A stretch of DNA of 64,000 nt from assembly GCA_013398275.1 (NCBI GenBank), contig VZSE01011394.1:65644-129643 (forward strand), written 5' to 3'. Positions 35,569-48,712 of the stretch are shown piece by piece. The notes beneath the pieces are model-generated. The model was not told where the DNA came from and did not search any database. It worked only from the letters and a program-made list of their open reading frames with translations. Source of the stretch: Promerops cafer (taxonomy: Eukaryota > Chordata > Aves > Passeriformes > Nectariniidae). Position numbers and translations under genes: made by a program. The number at the start of each line of letters is the position of its first letter. Positions within the stretch are counted from its first letter, which is position 1.

Positions 35569-38500
35569 ACACATTTATGCTGGGTCTTTTTTTGCAACTA
35601 GTGCTGTTTTTCAGCAGATTAAAAGGTGCCTGGCCTGAAAGCTGCTCCAAAAGCCCAACTGCAATATTTGTCCAAGCTGCACCCTCACCGAATGCTCTGT
35701 CCCCACAAAAGATTAGAAAACCTCCTTTGCTTTAAACTGTTCTCCCCCAGTGCCCCCTTTCCTAAAGAACCTCCCTGCAATATTGCGCTTTCTGGCTCGG
35801 TGATCTCAGTAATAGAAGATGTCCTTAGGAAATGGTTTAGATAGCATACTTGTGTGAAATTCTTATGCAAAACTCTGTAGGGCTGGCTGACCTGGTTCAC
35901 CAGGCAGCTTCTGCTCCTGCACTGAAGGCAGAATGGAAAGGCTGTGCGTTTCCTTGCTGCTCCAGTAAAGTATTTTATTGCTCTGTGTTATCTACTTATT
36001 ATGCATTTATAAAGCTCTTTGAGTGACTAAGTTGTTTGCATAACATGCTGTATTTCTGGCAGTAACTCTCCTCTGAAGGAGGGACGTGTGTGAATGCCTG
36101 CTCATGGCTACTGTGGCTACAGCACACAGGCAACTTTCAGCCACAGGAGGAGAATCAGCATCCTGGCCAGGTGAAAATTTCTGCTGCATTGTTCTCTCCT
36201 GGCAGCTGTGGACTGCGAGAGGGCTCCTGTGAGCTCAGGGATGTGTGGTGCCAAAAGCTGAGGGAGCACAGCCTCGGTATCCAAGGGCTTTTGCAAACAG
36301 TGCTCAAAGCAGCATAAATTCCTCATCAAACGAAGCAAAATCCCAACTCCTCCCTGAGCCATAGTTGCTGCTGGATCAGGAATCTTGTTAGGTTTGTAGC
36401 TTTTGGATTAGCGAGACCCTTTATTAACTGGGACCAAAAACCTTCTCTGAATGGCTAAATCCTGCATTACTGAGCCTTATTCTCCTGGTCTCCAGGAAAG
36501 GTCATTGGTGTAGGCCTCCTTGCATCTTCAGTGTAAAAATGTGTCACTGTGGGTGGTCACTCTCTCAGCTACTGTGCACCAGCTTTGTGGAAGTCATGGC
36601 CTATTGACACTGAGAACATCTCTACCTTCCCTTTGTAGGAATCTGAATTTAAGCCATGTGGCATTTGTGTAGCCAGTTAAGGGTTTAACCAGTTATTCAC
36701 CCTGCAGGATGAATAAAGTTCAAAATTACGAGTTTGCAGGGAGTAACTTAACTACTTCAACTTGAGAAAGGACTGTCAATGTTTGGATGTCTAAGCTGTA
36801 CTACATTGCTGAATTTTTTAATAAGCACACATAACTTAATAGATCTAAACTCCAAACACTTTGATCATGATCATAGTATTTCCTGATACACACAGTGGAA
36901 TGATGGCTTGGGACTAAATTAAAACATTTTCAGTTGTTTCCAGCTTAGTTAAATCTAAGTGTTTAATCCCACAGATATTTTGCAATTAATTTTGTAAGAC
37001 AGGTAAACTTCCAGCATTTTGTTTTGTGTTAGTGGACATAATACAATTCTTTTATACTTCAACAAGGAAAGTAAATAAGCCTGAACCAGTCATGAATTTA
37101 ACATGGTAAAAAAAGTTAAGTTTCTGGTCACACTCTGTCCCATAAACTTTGTACCTTCAGTGAATTGTGCTGGTAGTAGGTCTCTTTTTATTTATTCCAT
37201 CATGAAACCCTGTTCTGTGCAAATACTGGTGAAAGCAAAATTGAGATTTTTAAAATGGCCAAGTTTGCCTTTTTTTGTTTGTTTTTGTCTTGGGGGTTTT
37301 TATTGTTTTGGGTTTTTTTTCCTTGTTTGTTTTTTTTTGTTGTTGTTTGTTTGGTTGTTTTTTTGTTGCGTTGTTTTGGGTTTTTTGTTTGTTTTTTGTT
37401 GACCATTGGCAGGAGAAGACAATTTAGGGTGTGTGGACTAAAGTAAACTTGGGGTGAACACAAGTGATTTAGATCAGCATTCTTCCTGCAGCTGTGTATG
37501 CCAGCCATGTTCTCCATGTTGCTGCTTTAATGCACAAGGCACAGAGGAGTCCTGTGTTCTGAATAACTTTACCCTGGAGTCTCTGGCTGGAGCTAATGTG
37601 GCACACTGAAAGAGGCATTAATAACGTAAAGGAGCAGTCTTCATGACCTTGTTTAGACGGCAGCAGGAGAATCACAACATTTCACTGATGAGCTGCTCCT
37701 CCTGTATCATCAAGACCTGAAGCACTTTCATTTTATTGGGAAGAGTTGGTTGCATCCAGTTTTATACATAGGGGCTGTGCTGTGCAGCACAGTCTGTTCT
37801 GCCTGGTGAAGTATACAGCTTTTTTGAAGCTTAAACTGGTGATGAACCACTGACGGTGCTCACAGAGGCTGGCAGGTCTCACAGGGAGTCGGAAGATCAC
37901 AAAGGGATTAAAAACTGCAACAGAAGAGCCCACTGCCCACATTCCTACAGACACGCACACTGACACAGAGCTGGGAACAGCTCTGACACAGCACACATAT
38001 GCAAATCACTGGGACACTGCTTAACTTCAAAGTTCAGTGGGAGGGTCAGTGTTGGGGACTCGGGGAAGAAGTGGCACATTACTGGTCACATCAGTCACCC
38101 ACCTTGATGGAGGCAAAGGGAGCGTGGGTGGATCAAGGGGGGATGACGTGCCAACAGGAGGAGTTGCCCCTTGTGCCTGCTATGGTATCTGCTGCCTGTT
38201 TCTTCCAAGATGAGCTTCCTTACTGTTTTCCTCTTTGTCCCCTTCAGATGCCCTTCTTCCTTCTTCATCTTGCTTCTTTTCTCCCTTTGAGGCACCAAGT
38301 TCCTTCCCCCTCCTACCCTCCCTCTTTGTTAGATCCCTTTCCTATTATTCTGCAAATACATGCAAACACTGAGGGACTTTGAGCAGATTCAAACTGGTAC
38401 CTCTGTCTAGCCCCAGAACCAAGCTGAGTTTTGTGTACTCTCTTCCACTTTTTTCTGGTTTATTGTATCTCTTCCTTCTGCACTGCTTTAAATTGTTCAC

Positions 38501-39136
38501 TGAGGAATTCCAAGTCTTTATTTAATGATTTAGCAGAGCTTCTCTCTGAACTCACAGTAAATTTCACTGAGCATCTGTTTGTGAGTTTGAATTTTGTCTT
38601 GCTCTGAATTCTTTCACTTGCAGTGCAAGGTTTTATAGCACTCTTAGATTCATTTAATCTTGTGTAACACATGAATGATCCCACTCATTCTAAAGGCCAC
38701 ATGCTTGATTTGGCAATTACTATGGGTCTGTCTCTGACTAGTTTGGTTTTGTCTCTGTTTCTTGTCTGTTAATGATTTCATGAGATCTTGCTGTATCTTA
38801 TCTCTCATCTCCAGTTCATACTGTTATTTATTGTTCTCCTTTTTAATAGCGAAATTTGAATTCTGTAGAAGAAGTTCTGCCTTAATTTTTTTTTTCTTTT
38901 AATGCCATGACCATGTTTAGTGTATCAGTTTTGTTGCCTAAGAGGCCATCAGACACATTATCCTTTCACATACTAGGTCTGTGCTCTTCCGAACCATCTC
39001 TAAGCTCTGGTAGCCTAGTGATTTTGTAAGTCAAAATGTCAAGGCAATGACCAGGTAGGTCTTAGACAAGCCTATAAGAAAGTATGAACTTTACTGGCTC
39101 TAAATGTTCAAAAATCCTCTCTTGAAGCTCCCCTCT
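35569..39136. other. Unannotated sequence
   Basis: No gene or transposon recognised apart from the T/G-rich tract listed separately. A minus-strand stretch at 38460-38860 is purine-rich and gives a Lys/Gln/Ser-rich broken frame, but no known domain. Confidence 0.55.
37263..37401. repeat. T/G-rich low-complexity tract
   Basis: About 140 bases of T runs punctuated by G, GG and GGGG with almost no A or C. The Phe/Leu/Cys/Val-rich frames that overlap it look like membrane segments but are only a result of the composition. Confidence 0.78.
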
Positions 39137-39137
39137 A

Positions 39138-39168
<31 letters not shown>

Positions 39169-39176
39169 CAAAAAAA
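39137..39176. repeat. (AAAAC)n microsatellite
   Basis: Forty bases with six or more AAAAC pentamers flanked by longer A runs. Confidence 0.88.
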
Positions 39177-39226
39177 TCCCTCTCCCTGCAGCCTGTGGTT
39201 GCCTTCAGAATCATTTGACCTGGTTC

Positions 39227-39250
39227 TGTGTGTGTGTGTGTGTGCGTGTG
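39227..39250. repeat. (TG)n microsatellite
   Basis: Twelve TG steps with one CG interruption; a typical dinucleotide repeat with likely length variation. Confidence 0.85.
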
Positions 39251-39463
39251 CAGAAATAAGTTAGGACGTTCTCTCTACAGCCATTTAGCAGGCCTACAGG
39301 CCTAAAAGACAGGGCCATCTCCAAGTGTCCTGAATTCCCTTCTGTGTCCCAGCCTCTGGCAACAGAGAAAGCTAAACATTTCTGAAAAGTTATTCAGAAG
39401 GTGTAAGCAGAGCCTGCTTTAGCACATGCATGCAGCTGGAATTGTAGACTGCTTGCAAAGGGC

Positions 39464-39753
39464 TCTTCCTTCCTTCCTTCCTTCCTTCCTTCCTTCCCTC
39501 CCTTCTCTCTTTCTTTCTTTCTTCTNNNNNNNNNNCCTTCCTTCCTTCCTTCCTTCCTTCCTGGAATCCTTCCTGGAATCCTTCCTGGAATCCTTCCGTC
39601 CTGGAATCCTTCCTTCCTTCCTGGAATCCTTCCTTTCCTTCTTTCTCTTTTTCTTCCTTCCCTTCCTTTTCTCTCTCTCTCTCCCTCTCTCTCTCTCTCT
39701 GTCTTTATTTTTCTCTTTCTCTCTTCCTCTCTCTCCCCCTACCCCTTCCTTTT
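39464..39753. repeat. Composite (TTCC)n / 12-bp unit / (TC)n block
   Basis: An almost pure pyrimidine block of about 290 bp. It starts with about nine TTCC tetramers, contains a 10-base gap, resumes with TTCC units, then has five copies of the 12-mer CTGGAATCCTTC (39561, 39573, 39585, 39601 and 39621) separated by TTCC units, and ends in TTTC and TC runs. The same unit occurs in reverse complement at 54.5 kb. The open frame over it (Pro/Ser/Phe/Leu-rich) is a product of the repeat. Confidence 0.92.
39526..39535. other. Assembly gap (10 N)
   Basis: Ten N inside the TTCC block. A gap of round length in a tandem repeat suggests a placeholder, so the true repeat length is unknown. Confidence 0.97.
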
Positions 39754-41554
39754 CAAATGAAACCTGAGATGCAAAAGTGCTCCTATTATGTCAGAAGTCA
39801 GAGCTTTCAGGAGAGCTCTACACATGCTCAGAAAGACAATAAATTTGTTGAGTTGACAGCACTGTAACGGTGGAAAGACAGATCAGATTTTGTACCTTAA
39901 CAATGCCTGCAGAGCTAACCAAGGTTGCTGTGACGGTGTAATATTCCTGAGGACCTCCTTCTGATCCCTGCCTCACCTCTCAGGAGATGCTTCCTGGAAT
40001 TCTGGGTTATTCTGCTTTGTGCCTCTGCCGTGTGCATCAAGATGTGTGATATTCAGGGCAGTGAAATAGACCATCATTTCTAAGAAATGAAATGTCTGCT
40101 GTGGCAGAATGAGTGTTGAAGTCCCGAGCATGTAATTTTGTCTTGAGCAAAGTGATCTCTGAAATATACAAGGGTAGCACGAACTATATGACAACTAGTA
40201 CTAAAAGATCTTATTTTTGAATTGGAAAAGCTTTTCATACAGAGGCTGTGAGGGAGGGTGAAGTTTGTAACATGATGATTCAGGTGTGAGTGAAAAACTG
40301 GACCATCTCTAACAAAGGACTTAATTTGAGATATGTTAAATCTCCAAAATTAAGATTAGGAGAACATACAAATAATAGAAAGTCTTGCCTGTCAAAACTT
40401 TTGAACAAACTGGCAGTCTTTCATTTTGCTGAGAATATTTCATGTACTTTTCTGATATTTAGTGAAATGATTTGCATTTAAAAAATATTTCTTGATTCAA
40501 AACAAAATGTTGCTGCAGAGAAAATAGTTAACTTCTGTTGGTTTTTTCCTCCTTTCTTCCTCTCCCTCTTCCCTCTCCTTAACTGAGGATATAAACAAGG
40601 AAACCAAATTATATTTATTTTAATTTCTTCTGATTTGAAAGGAAGTGAATATTGTTTCCAATTGATGAGAAATACTTTTTAGCATGAATCATTTAATTGA
40701 AAAAATCACTACATTAAAATATTAATATATTAGCATATTTTCAGATGTAGATTTTCCCACTGAACATATTTCAACAGTCCTGCTTGGCTTACAACTTCTC
40801 CAATGCCTTCAGAATTTTGGGAAATCTTGGGGGGACAGCTGGTCACACTGGCCAATTACAGAGTCAAAAATACGGAAGTCAAGTCCAATATGTCCAAGCC
40901 CATAACCTCTCATGACACAGCTGAAAAAAGAAATTATGCTGAGAGCTTAGCTGCTTGCTGGGTTGGGGTATAATTGATAAAGCATGAAACTAAATAATAT
41001 GTAGAGGCAAAAACTCTTCTACCTGGAAAACCCTTGACAAGGCTGCATTCAGGGCTATTGAGAGTGGTAATTATCTGAAATAAATTATCTGAAGCAACAG
41101 ACAGGCACATAAACAGAGAGGCAGAGGAAAAGAGGCCCTTCTGAGAATAAGCCCTGATACCCCCTTCCCACACTTTTACCTCACTTCAGGTCAAGTGAGA
41201 CACTTCCCTCCAGCAGCACATCATGTCCTAGGAGAAAACAAGTCCTCAGCTTCTCAAGGTCACTGGTATTGTTTTGTGTCTTTGCACGGGGAGCTGGTTC
41301 CTGCAATCAGACTTCCTTGATGTCCTTCTCTCATGGAGGAAATCAAAGAGCTCCATTTGTGAAAGGCTGACAAGCCCTGGCATACTTGGAGAGACCAAAC
41401 AAAGGTTAGTGTGGGTGGATATCATGAGTCATTTCTATGACTAAGATGCTGGGATAAACTACCCCTTCCTGGTAATTTAAATTTATTAAGGTCATGGGCT
41501 GTCTAATGAATCAGTGTGTCTAAATGAATCCAAGTGTGATGCTCATGATGTTAA

Positions 41555-41587
41555 ACACATACACACACAAAAAAAAAAAAAAAAAAA
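41555..41587. repeat. (CA)n followed by poly-A
   Basis: A short ACAC series followed by 19 A (41569-41587). No LINE or SINE body precedes it that I can recognise. Confidence 0.7.
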
Positions 41588-44500
41588 TCAGGTGAAGGTA
41601 AAGATTTAGTTCTCTGTGATCTAATTCAGCATGAGGCCTTTATTCCTGCATGTGCTATCAAAATGTGGTTAGCTGGTGGTGCTGACGTGGTGCTTCTGTT
41701 TCCTGTTATTTCCTGTTATTGATGCTGGACTTTGACAGTCAGCACTTAACTAGAAGCCACTAAAATGCCTTCTATGGTCTTTGAAAGGACGTTCCTGGCC
41801 AGAGACACAATGGAGGAGATTCCTCCATTCTCGTGGTTCAGGAGAGCATGGACTTTCTAACCCTAAACTACTCGAGCTACTTCTGTCCTTATTAGCGGAA
41901 TTTTAATTAACAGCAAGGAATTTAGAAAGAGACTTAACTCCAAATGCTGTGTGTTAGTTGTGGGCAATGAAAGTGGTATCTGAATGCAAAAGAAAGCTTC
42001 ACGAAAAATATCAACAAATATCAGGCACTGGTGCAGAGGACACAGATTTCATCCAGGTGACTGCAGATCCTGGATCCTTAGCAGTGGACAACTGCGGTCC
42101 TTAAGAGTTGATGACTGTTGGTAACTGATGGAGCAAGGACAGGAACACTTAGAAAATATGTCCTGACACACCCTTTTCTGTGTTGTTGCCATGGTCACAG
42201 CTCACTCCTGACCTCTGCCAGCCCTCCTAAAATGACAGCTGTGGGTTCACCCAACTTAGGTTGCATCCAGGCTTTCAAACACATTTTTCGCCTGGTTGCC
42301 TGCTTCACTCTCCCTTGCTGAAAACCAGATGATGATGCAACGTGTTCTTTGTTCATGTGTGGCCACCAAATGAAGTCAACAGATCATTTATGGAGGTGGA
42401 AGTGGCTGCCTCAGAGTGGCAGCAGAGCCTACAGAAGCAGCCCATAACCTTCTAGTTATCAAGCAGGGAGTGGTGGGGCTGGCCTTTAGGGAGTCACCTG
42501 AGAGCCCTTGAGTAGAAGATGAAAAACATCTTGTTCTGAGTGTCTGGCATCTAGGAGAGGAAATGAACTTGGGTTTATGACATGGGTAGCAAAACAACAG
42601 GAGGTCAAATTATGGAAATGCCTTTTAAGTGATGTTTGTTCTCTTGCAGCATTCAAAGCAGCTAAGGGATATTTCAGTAGGAAGGAGTCAGCCGACTGAC
42701 TTTGCAGAAGACCCTGTTATTCCTTACCTACCTTCCACCCCACCAATAGTAAGGAATAAATGTTGGGTGTCAGGCTCTAGATTTCACTTTTAAAATACAG
42801 GAAGTCTTGTCTGCTCTTCAGGATCCAGCTGCAGACTCCCAGACCTGCTGTTAATTTCAGATTCGTGGGAACTATGAATACTTTGTGGAAAAGAGCCCCA
42901 TGTATAGGACTTGAAAGGACACAATAAAACCCCCATATGTAAACAGTGATGTGCTACCAAACAACTCTGTCTCTTGTGATCATGACAACCTTTTCTTTCT
43001 TTGCATGTGTGAGGAACATATGGGTTCACGTTTATGCAGGTATGCTTTGATTAATGCCTTTATTGTTAGCCCATAGAATGCAACCCTCATTTAAATTTCC
43101 ATTTTGTTTGGTGCAGTTTTTGCTTGTTGTGTACATTATTGGGCAGAACATCTTTGTTGGTTCCCTTATAATGGTAAGTGCTCTTCTCTCTGGGGTCACC
43201 ACCAATGCTTTTACATTCTGATAGGTTCAGTCTTGCTGCTGGCACAGATCTCTGTGACTTCATGTCCAAAAATGTATGCCCTGTTAGGCACACTGAAAAG
43301 ATGTTTCATTACTGCTACAGAATAGAGCACACTCAACTTATCTCTTATTGAAACAAAAAGGTGGGTCTGAAGTGAATTTCTCCCCCTCTTTTGCCTATCA
43401 GGAGTTCTCTCTTTCTGTATGTGAACATGTGTGGGTGATTATATGTATTCATATCAGCTACTTTGGAACTGTTCACTGCTTTCAGTGTATAAAACTACTG
43501 TGAAAAACTGCTGTCCATGCAGATTTGCAGCTCAGAGATGATAAACTGAGGCACAGAAAAGCTGGGAACTAGATTTTCTCCACTTTGAGACATATATTCT
43601 GGATGGGTGACTGAGATGAGATATCTGAATGAGATACTCACAGAGCTACTGCAAAGCAGTTTTTATAGGATTTCTTGAACCAAGCACAGAAAACAGTGAA
43701 GGAGCAGGGGTTGAACTGAGCTGTCCTGTTTGGTAGTTCCCCACTGCTGAGGTGATATGTATTATATTTGTACCCACCAAACTGCAAGACATGGCAGGGC
43801 TAATTCCATCTGGGGATCCAGCCTGAAATGGCTTTTCCTCAGTTTCTGGCTCTTATCATTTTCTTATAACATCCTGAAAACTCTTCTCAACCTTCAGGTA
43901 CTCAAAATATTCAGGCCTCTAAATTAGCTGCTTATCTTTGCCTGTCCTGACATGGGGACATCCCATTGATCAGTGCTCGATGTTATTTGCTACCCAAATG
44001 GTCACCAGAGCTTGCAGGCTGAGGCTGGGTGGTGGCTGAATGAGAGTTAATGTCTCTTTGGTGGCAGCCTGGCTTCACAGATAAGACAGTGCAGTGACAG
44101 AATTGCCAGGTATTTTTTAAAGGAACCTCAATTAATAAGCACCTATTACAACAACTCTGTCAGAACTTAGGCTTCAGACTGGTTGCAGAGCAGCAGACTG
44201 AAAGCAGCTAGAAGAGAAACAAAAATACTGTTGGGCAACATCAAAATGTTGACCACAGGGTTCCTCCAGTGCAAAATATTCTGGGACACTAATAAAAATA
44301 AATTAATCCTTCCAGCCAACTTAAATATCCCTTGACATAAAGAATTTAGATTCACTATTTTTAAACACTGAAGAAAAAAAAATTATCACTCGTGTAATGT
44401 TGTTACAAGATTTCTCCCATAGCCCTTAACTCAGGCATATTTTACAGTATGTATTAATACATAAGAAATCACACAGAGCAGTTTATATTTAATCAGAAAA

Positions 44501-47500
44501 CAGGAATAAAAAATTATAGTATTTACAGAATAAGACAGGATTGAACTTTTTCTGGGACATTGGATGTTAAAACCTTCTATCTCCATGGGGGTTTGCCAGA
44601 ATTCCTCCATGCTCCAGCAGCAGACAATGAACTAGATTGTGACTCCATGGACCTGAATTCCTCTAAGCAGATAGTTGGGATGGATTACATGCCATGCCCC
44701 AGCTAGCTCAGAATTTTCTAGCTTGTAGACAGGGAAGGATGGGATGGCTGGAGGGGCAGGGCTAGGGAGCAGTTCATCTGTAGTTTTGGGGATCTCACTG
44801 GCCAGCACCTCTGCAGAAGGTCAGCAGTGTCTCCTCCTGCCCTGGTGGTATGTGGCAAAAATCTGAGACCACACTGTCATAGCTGAAGCAGCCTCTGCAA
44901 GGAATGGGAGATCTTCTCAGGGTTTGGTGACTAACCATGCTTGTCTGATGAAGGCATTTTCAAGAGATGAAAGAAGCAAACTGCCCTGATGGACACATCA
45001 TAAAACCTGTTGGCTGTTGTGTGAACACAACTTGTGTTGAGGAAATAGACTTGAGGAGCAAGAAGAAGCACTGAGGCACAGAAAAACTGATCTCAGACCA
45101 CTGGCAAGGTGGCCACATGTAGAGCAGTACCATGTACCAGGCCACCTGTATTTTTCCTGCTGTGTCACAAAGTGCATGGATGTTAAAAATCATGTGTACC
45201 TTCCTCACTTTATTTGGTGGGGACCCAGAAGAACTTGTCAATAAACTGAGGACTGATCACCGGCCTTTCACTGAAAATGTTCATCATCTTCCTGAGAAAA
45301 CAGCTCAAAATATACAACCAGATTTTTTTTTGTGCAGCTTTTTTCAGCATAGTCTTAGTGTTTTGCAATAATTCTCAGGGAGTGGAAAGCTAACTTGCTT
45401 TCAAGAAACCCATCAGAAGAGCAATAAAAGTGATGAAAATTCTTTTTATGGCTAGTGGTTGACTCAGTAGTAATTTGAAAAAAGTCTGCATGTCCAAAGA
45501 CTAGTCAGACACCCAATCACACTCTGACACCCATGTCAGGGACAGCTGCTGCTTTGTGTTTCAGCTGCTTTGTGTGTCATCCCATGGAGAAGTGGCACAG
45601 ATGTTTCCTGTGCTGCTGGTACCTGACAGAGTCTTTGGGAAGGTTTCGTCTTTCTGTGGCCACAATTTATGACAGTATCTGAAATGGATTGAAGCAATGC
45701 GGAAAAAAAAAACCCTTCTGTCAGCAACCAAACCTGATATTTCTCCCAGAATCTAACATTCTGGGTGCTCTGCCTCTCAGAGTGGCGATATCTGAAAATC
45801 CAGCTGCTGCATGGGACCAGATCTCCTCCAAGGCCTGGTTCCACACCCCTGCATGGCTGTGACTGTATGAGCTGCATATTTAACTGCTGCCTCACATAGG
45901 TTGAACCCTGCAATTGCTCTTTTTGGGAACAGTGCTGTCGAGCAGAATGCATATCTGAAGCATTTTACCATTCTCAGAAGGAGCTGAGTTTGGGGTGGCT
46001 CCTGAGGGGCTTGGACATGGTGCTGCCAGCCCCCTCCTCTGGCCCTGCTCCTCGAAGTCATGGGATGGTGGCTTTGAGGCCGAGTTTGGATGGCAAACCA
46101 GCTGCTGCATCCAGCTCTCCAGCTGCAGCTCATCCCATGGCAGCCTGGAAACACCCTGGGCAGGATGTGCAGCTGGAGAGCTCAAAGAGCCCAGCTCTAG
46201 ATGTCTTAATGGATAGTTTGGGTTTCCAGAGGGGTGCTGGCCTTCAGACATGAGTCATGCTGTTGTTTTCTTACAACAGTGGTGTAAAAAGCTTTGCTAA
46301 AAGATTGGGTTACCCTATTTCAGCAGAGGAATACTCAAGCTGAAACTCGTGCTATGAGCTCCCGTTTTGCTCTGGTGTAAAGCAGGAGGAGGCCACTAGA
46401 TGTGCCAGAGGTGGAACTGAAAAAACCTGACTTTTTTTGCATGTTGGTTAATCTGGCATACATACCCTCCACAGATCTCCCTTAATACCCTAGGCTGAAT
46501 CTGTGAGCTGGGCTTCAGGCAGTTGCTGCTGTGGCTGGGCACCAAGGGCTGGCAGTCCCCAAAAAGCCATGCAAATCACAGAGGCAAGCCCGTGATGGCT
46601 GGAGACCAAGGAAGGCTGCCAGGTGACTGCTCATTGCAGCAGGAGGCTCAGCCCGAAGGAGGTGGGCTGAGCCAGTCCTGCTGGAATGAATGCGAGGTTG
46701 CCCACTGATTTAGTGAGGGCTGGGCAGCGGGAGGGAAGCCTCAGACAAAGGAAGAGTTAATTAGGGATGGGGATGTGTGAGAGAGGCTGCAGATTTCAGT
46801 ACAGGAGAGGGGACAATGGTTCCTGCAAAGCACTAGTCAAGTAAATGTAGGGAATGACAAAGAGGCCAAACCCTGGTCTCAAAGCAGCTCCATCCCATGG
46901 GAGTCATGGGAAGTTTGGATCTCTGTGGAGAAGAAAAGTTGTGCATAAACAGCACAGAGATGGGTTTTGCAGGGCCCCCCCATGGTCAGTAGGCAGAGCT
47001 GTAGGCAGAGGTGGGACACACTGATCTGCTGCTTTTTGGTTCCTCGCTCTAGTTGTCCCCAGAAGAGCAGGCTCAGGACCCAGGACACGGGCAGCTGGGC
47101 TGGTCCAGCCCTGGCTACATCAGTTTCAAGGAACACTTTGCAGCTTTCTGTCTGCTGCTGGTGCCAGGACAAACCGCTGGGCATGAGTTTCATCTTGGTG
47201 GACTCTCATTACTCCGAGTCTTGGTGTTTCCTCTGGCTGTCGGGCATTCCTGAGCCTGGTGAGTGGACAGGGCAAAGGAGATGAAGCTGTGGCCAAGTCA
47301 GAAGTTTTCCAATGTAAAAATGGCATACTGTAATATTTTTTTGTTTTTTATTTATATGTTTTGCAATGCACTCACTGGGTTCATAGTGTCTATTTGCTGG
47401 AACTACAGGAATATATTTAAAGGTTGAGTGTTTGGTTAACTTCACCTGTCCACTGACTTTAGTGGGTGTTGCCAGTTCCCAATAGATACTAGCATAATCC

Positions 47501-48682
47501 AGATCTCTCCTACATCAGCTCGGGCTCCCAGGAAAGCTGGAGGATTCCTGCAGGAGCTGCACTCAGGGCAGTCTGAATGGAGAGGATCATTGAGCTTCAA
47601 AACTCACATGGCCATATAATTGAAAATTTGATGTTTCTCAGCTCAGCAGCTTCACTTTTCTGAAGCACTAAATAGCAGAAGGAAGGTTTATCAATGACAA
47701 GTCCAAGTTTAGGCAAAATTTCATTCAATTAGCATCAATCTCAGTGTGAAAAACTTCCTGAAACATGTGAAATGGAGCTAAGAAAACATTAAACCCCCCC
47801 ACTGAACATAAAAAGCAAAGGAACTTTTCAATGTAGCTTTGAACTAGATTCACCATTAATATTTATGTCATTAAATGGATGGGTATTTTCCTGGCAACAG
47901 TTTGATCTCACTGCCTCCTAGGATATTAGAGAGTTTGGCTCAAGCTCATGGTCAGATTTTAGCCAGTTCTTGCTTTCAGGGCTGGAGCATGATTTTATAT
48001 ATCTCTGTTGAGAAAGAGAGCTTCATAATAGCCTCCAGGCATCAGAAAAGCTCCTTAATTGCTCTCCACAGAATCTGCTGACCAGGGAGAGTTCTTGTTA
48101 TCTTTAAGCAGTCTTGTTTGTGTTGAAGGATCAAAATCACTCACAAAGAAAACAAAACCATCTCCTTTCTCCCCATCCCCACGATGTTTCCAATTATCCT
48201 AGATTGCTGTCTCTCTCATTGACTAGTAGGTCATCCAAAAGCTAGGACATTATATGGAAACAGCCTGTTAGCCCCTTCCCTGGAGTGTCTCAGAGAATTT
48301 AGACTCCACTCATGAGGACTGAAAAGTAGACCACAATATGGGCTGGCTGTACACACAGCAGGGAAATGCTGCTCCTGCCACTGCTGGGGAAGCCACTCTT
48401 CTGACCACAGGAAACTGGCAGCAGACCAGGATGAGGACAAGGAGCCATCCCCACAGAGAGCGGGGAGACTGGTGATTCTCCCTGTGTGCTTCACAGGAGA
48501 GCACAGGTGCTGCTTCAAAGCCTGCAGGAAGAGGGGCAAATTCCATCTGGATGAGGGCTGAGGGCTCTGCCTTGCAGGAGAAACCCCATATCTCCATCTC
48601 TTAATGCGTCAGAAACCAGCTGAAGATCAGAGATAAAGTGTTTGACCTTGACAGTTCATTGAAGTCTCTGTTGCTGTACCAA

Positions 48683-48712
48683 ACAAAAAAAACGAACCAA
48701 CCAACCAACCAA
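48683..48712. repeat. A-rich / (AACC)n repeat
   Basis: An eight-base A run region followed by four AACC tetramers. It is the complement type of the GGTT repeat at 18.76 kb. Confidence 0.7.

Noticed and set aside
37103..37446. Hydrophobic frames that look like membrane proteins
   Set aside because: They lie over a T/G-rich low-complexity tract; the Phe/Leu/Val content is a by-product.
38460..38860. Lys/Gln-rich minus-strand frame resembling a coiled-coil or transposon protein
   Set aside because: Several stops and shifts and no recognisable motif; purine-rich composition explains it.
45892..46253. Overlapping long frames on both strands suggesting a gene
   Set aside because: GC-richer DNA lowers stop frequency in all frames; no domain, splice sites or start context favour one frame.
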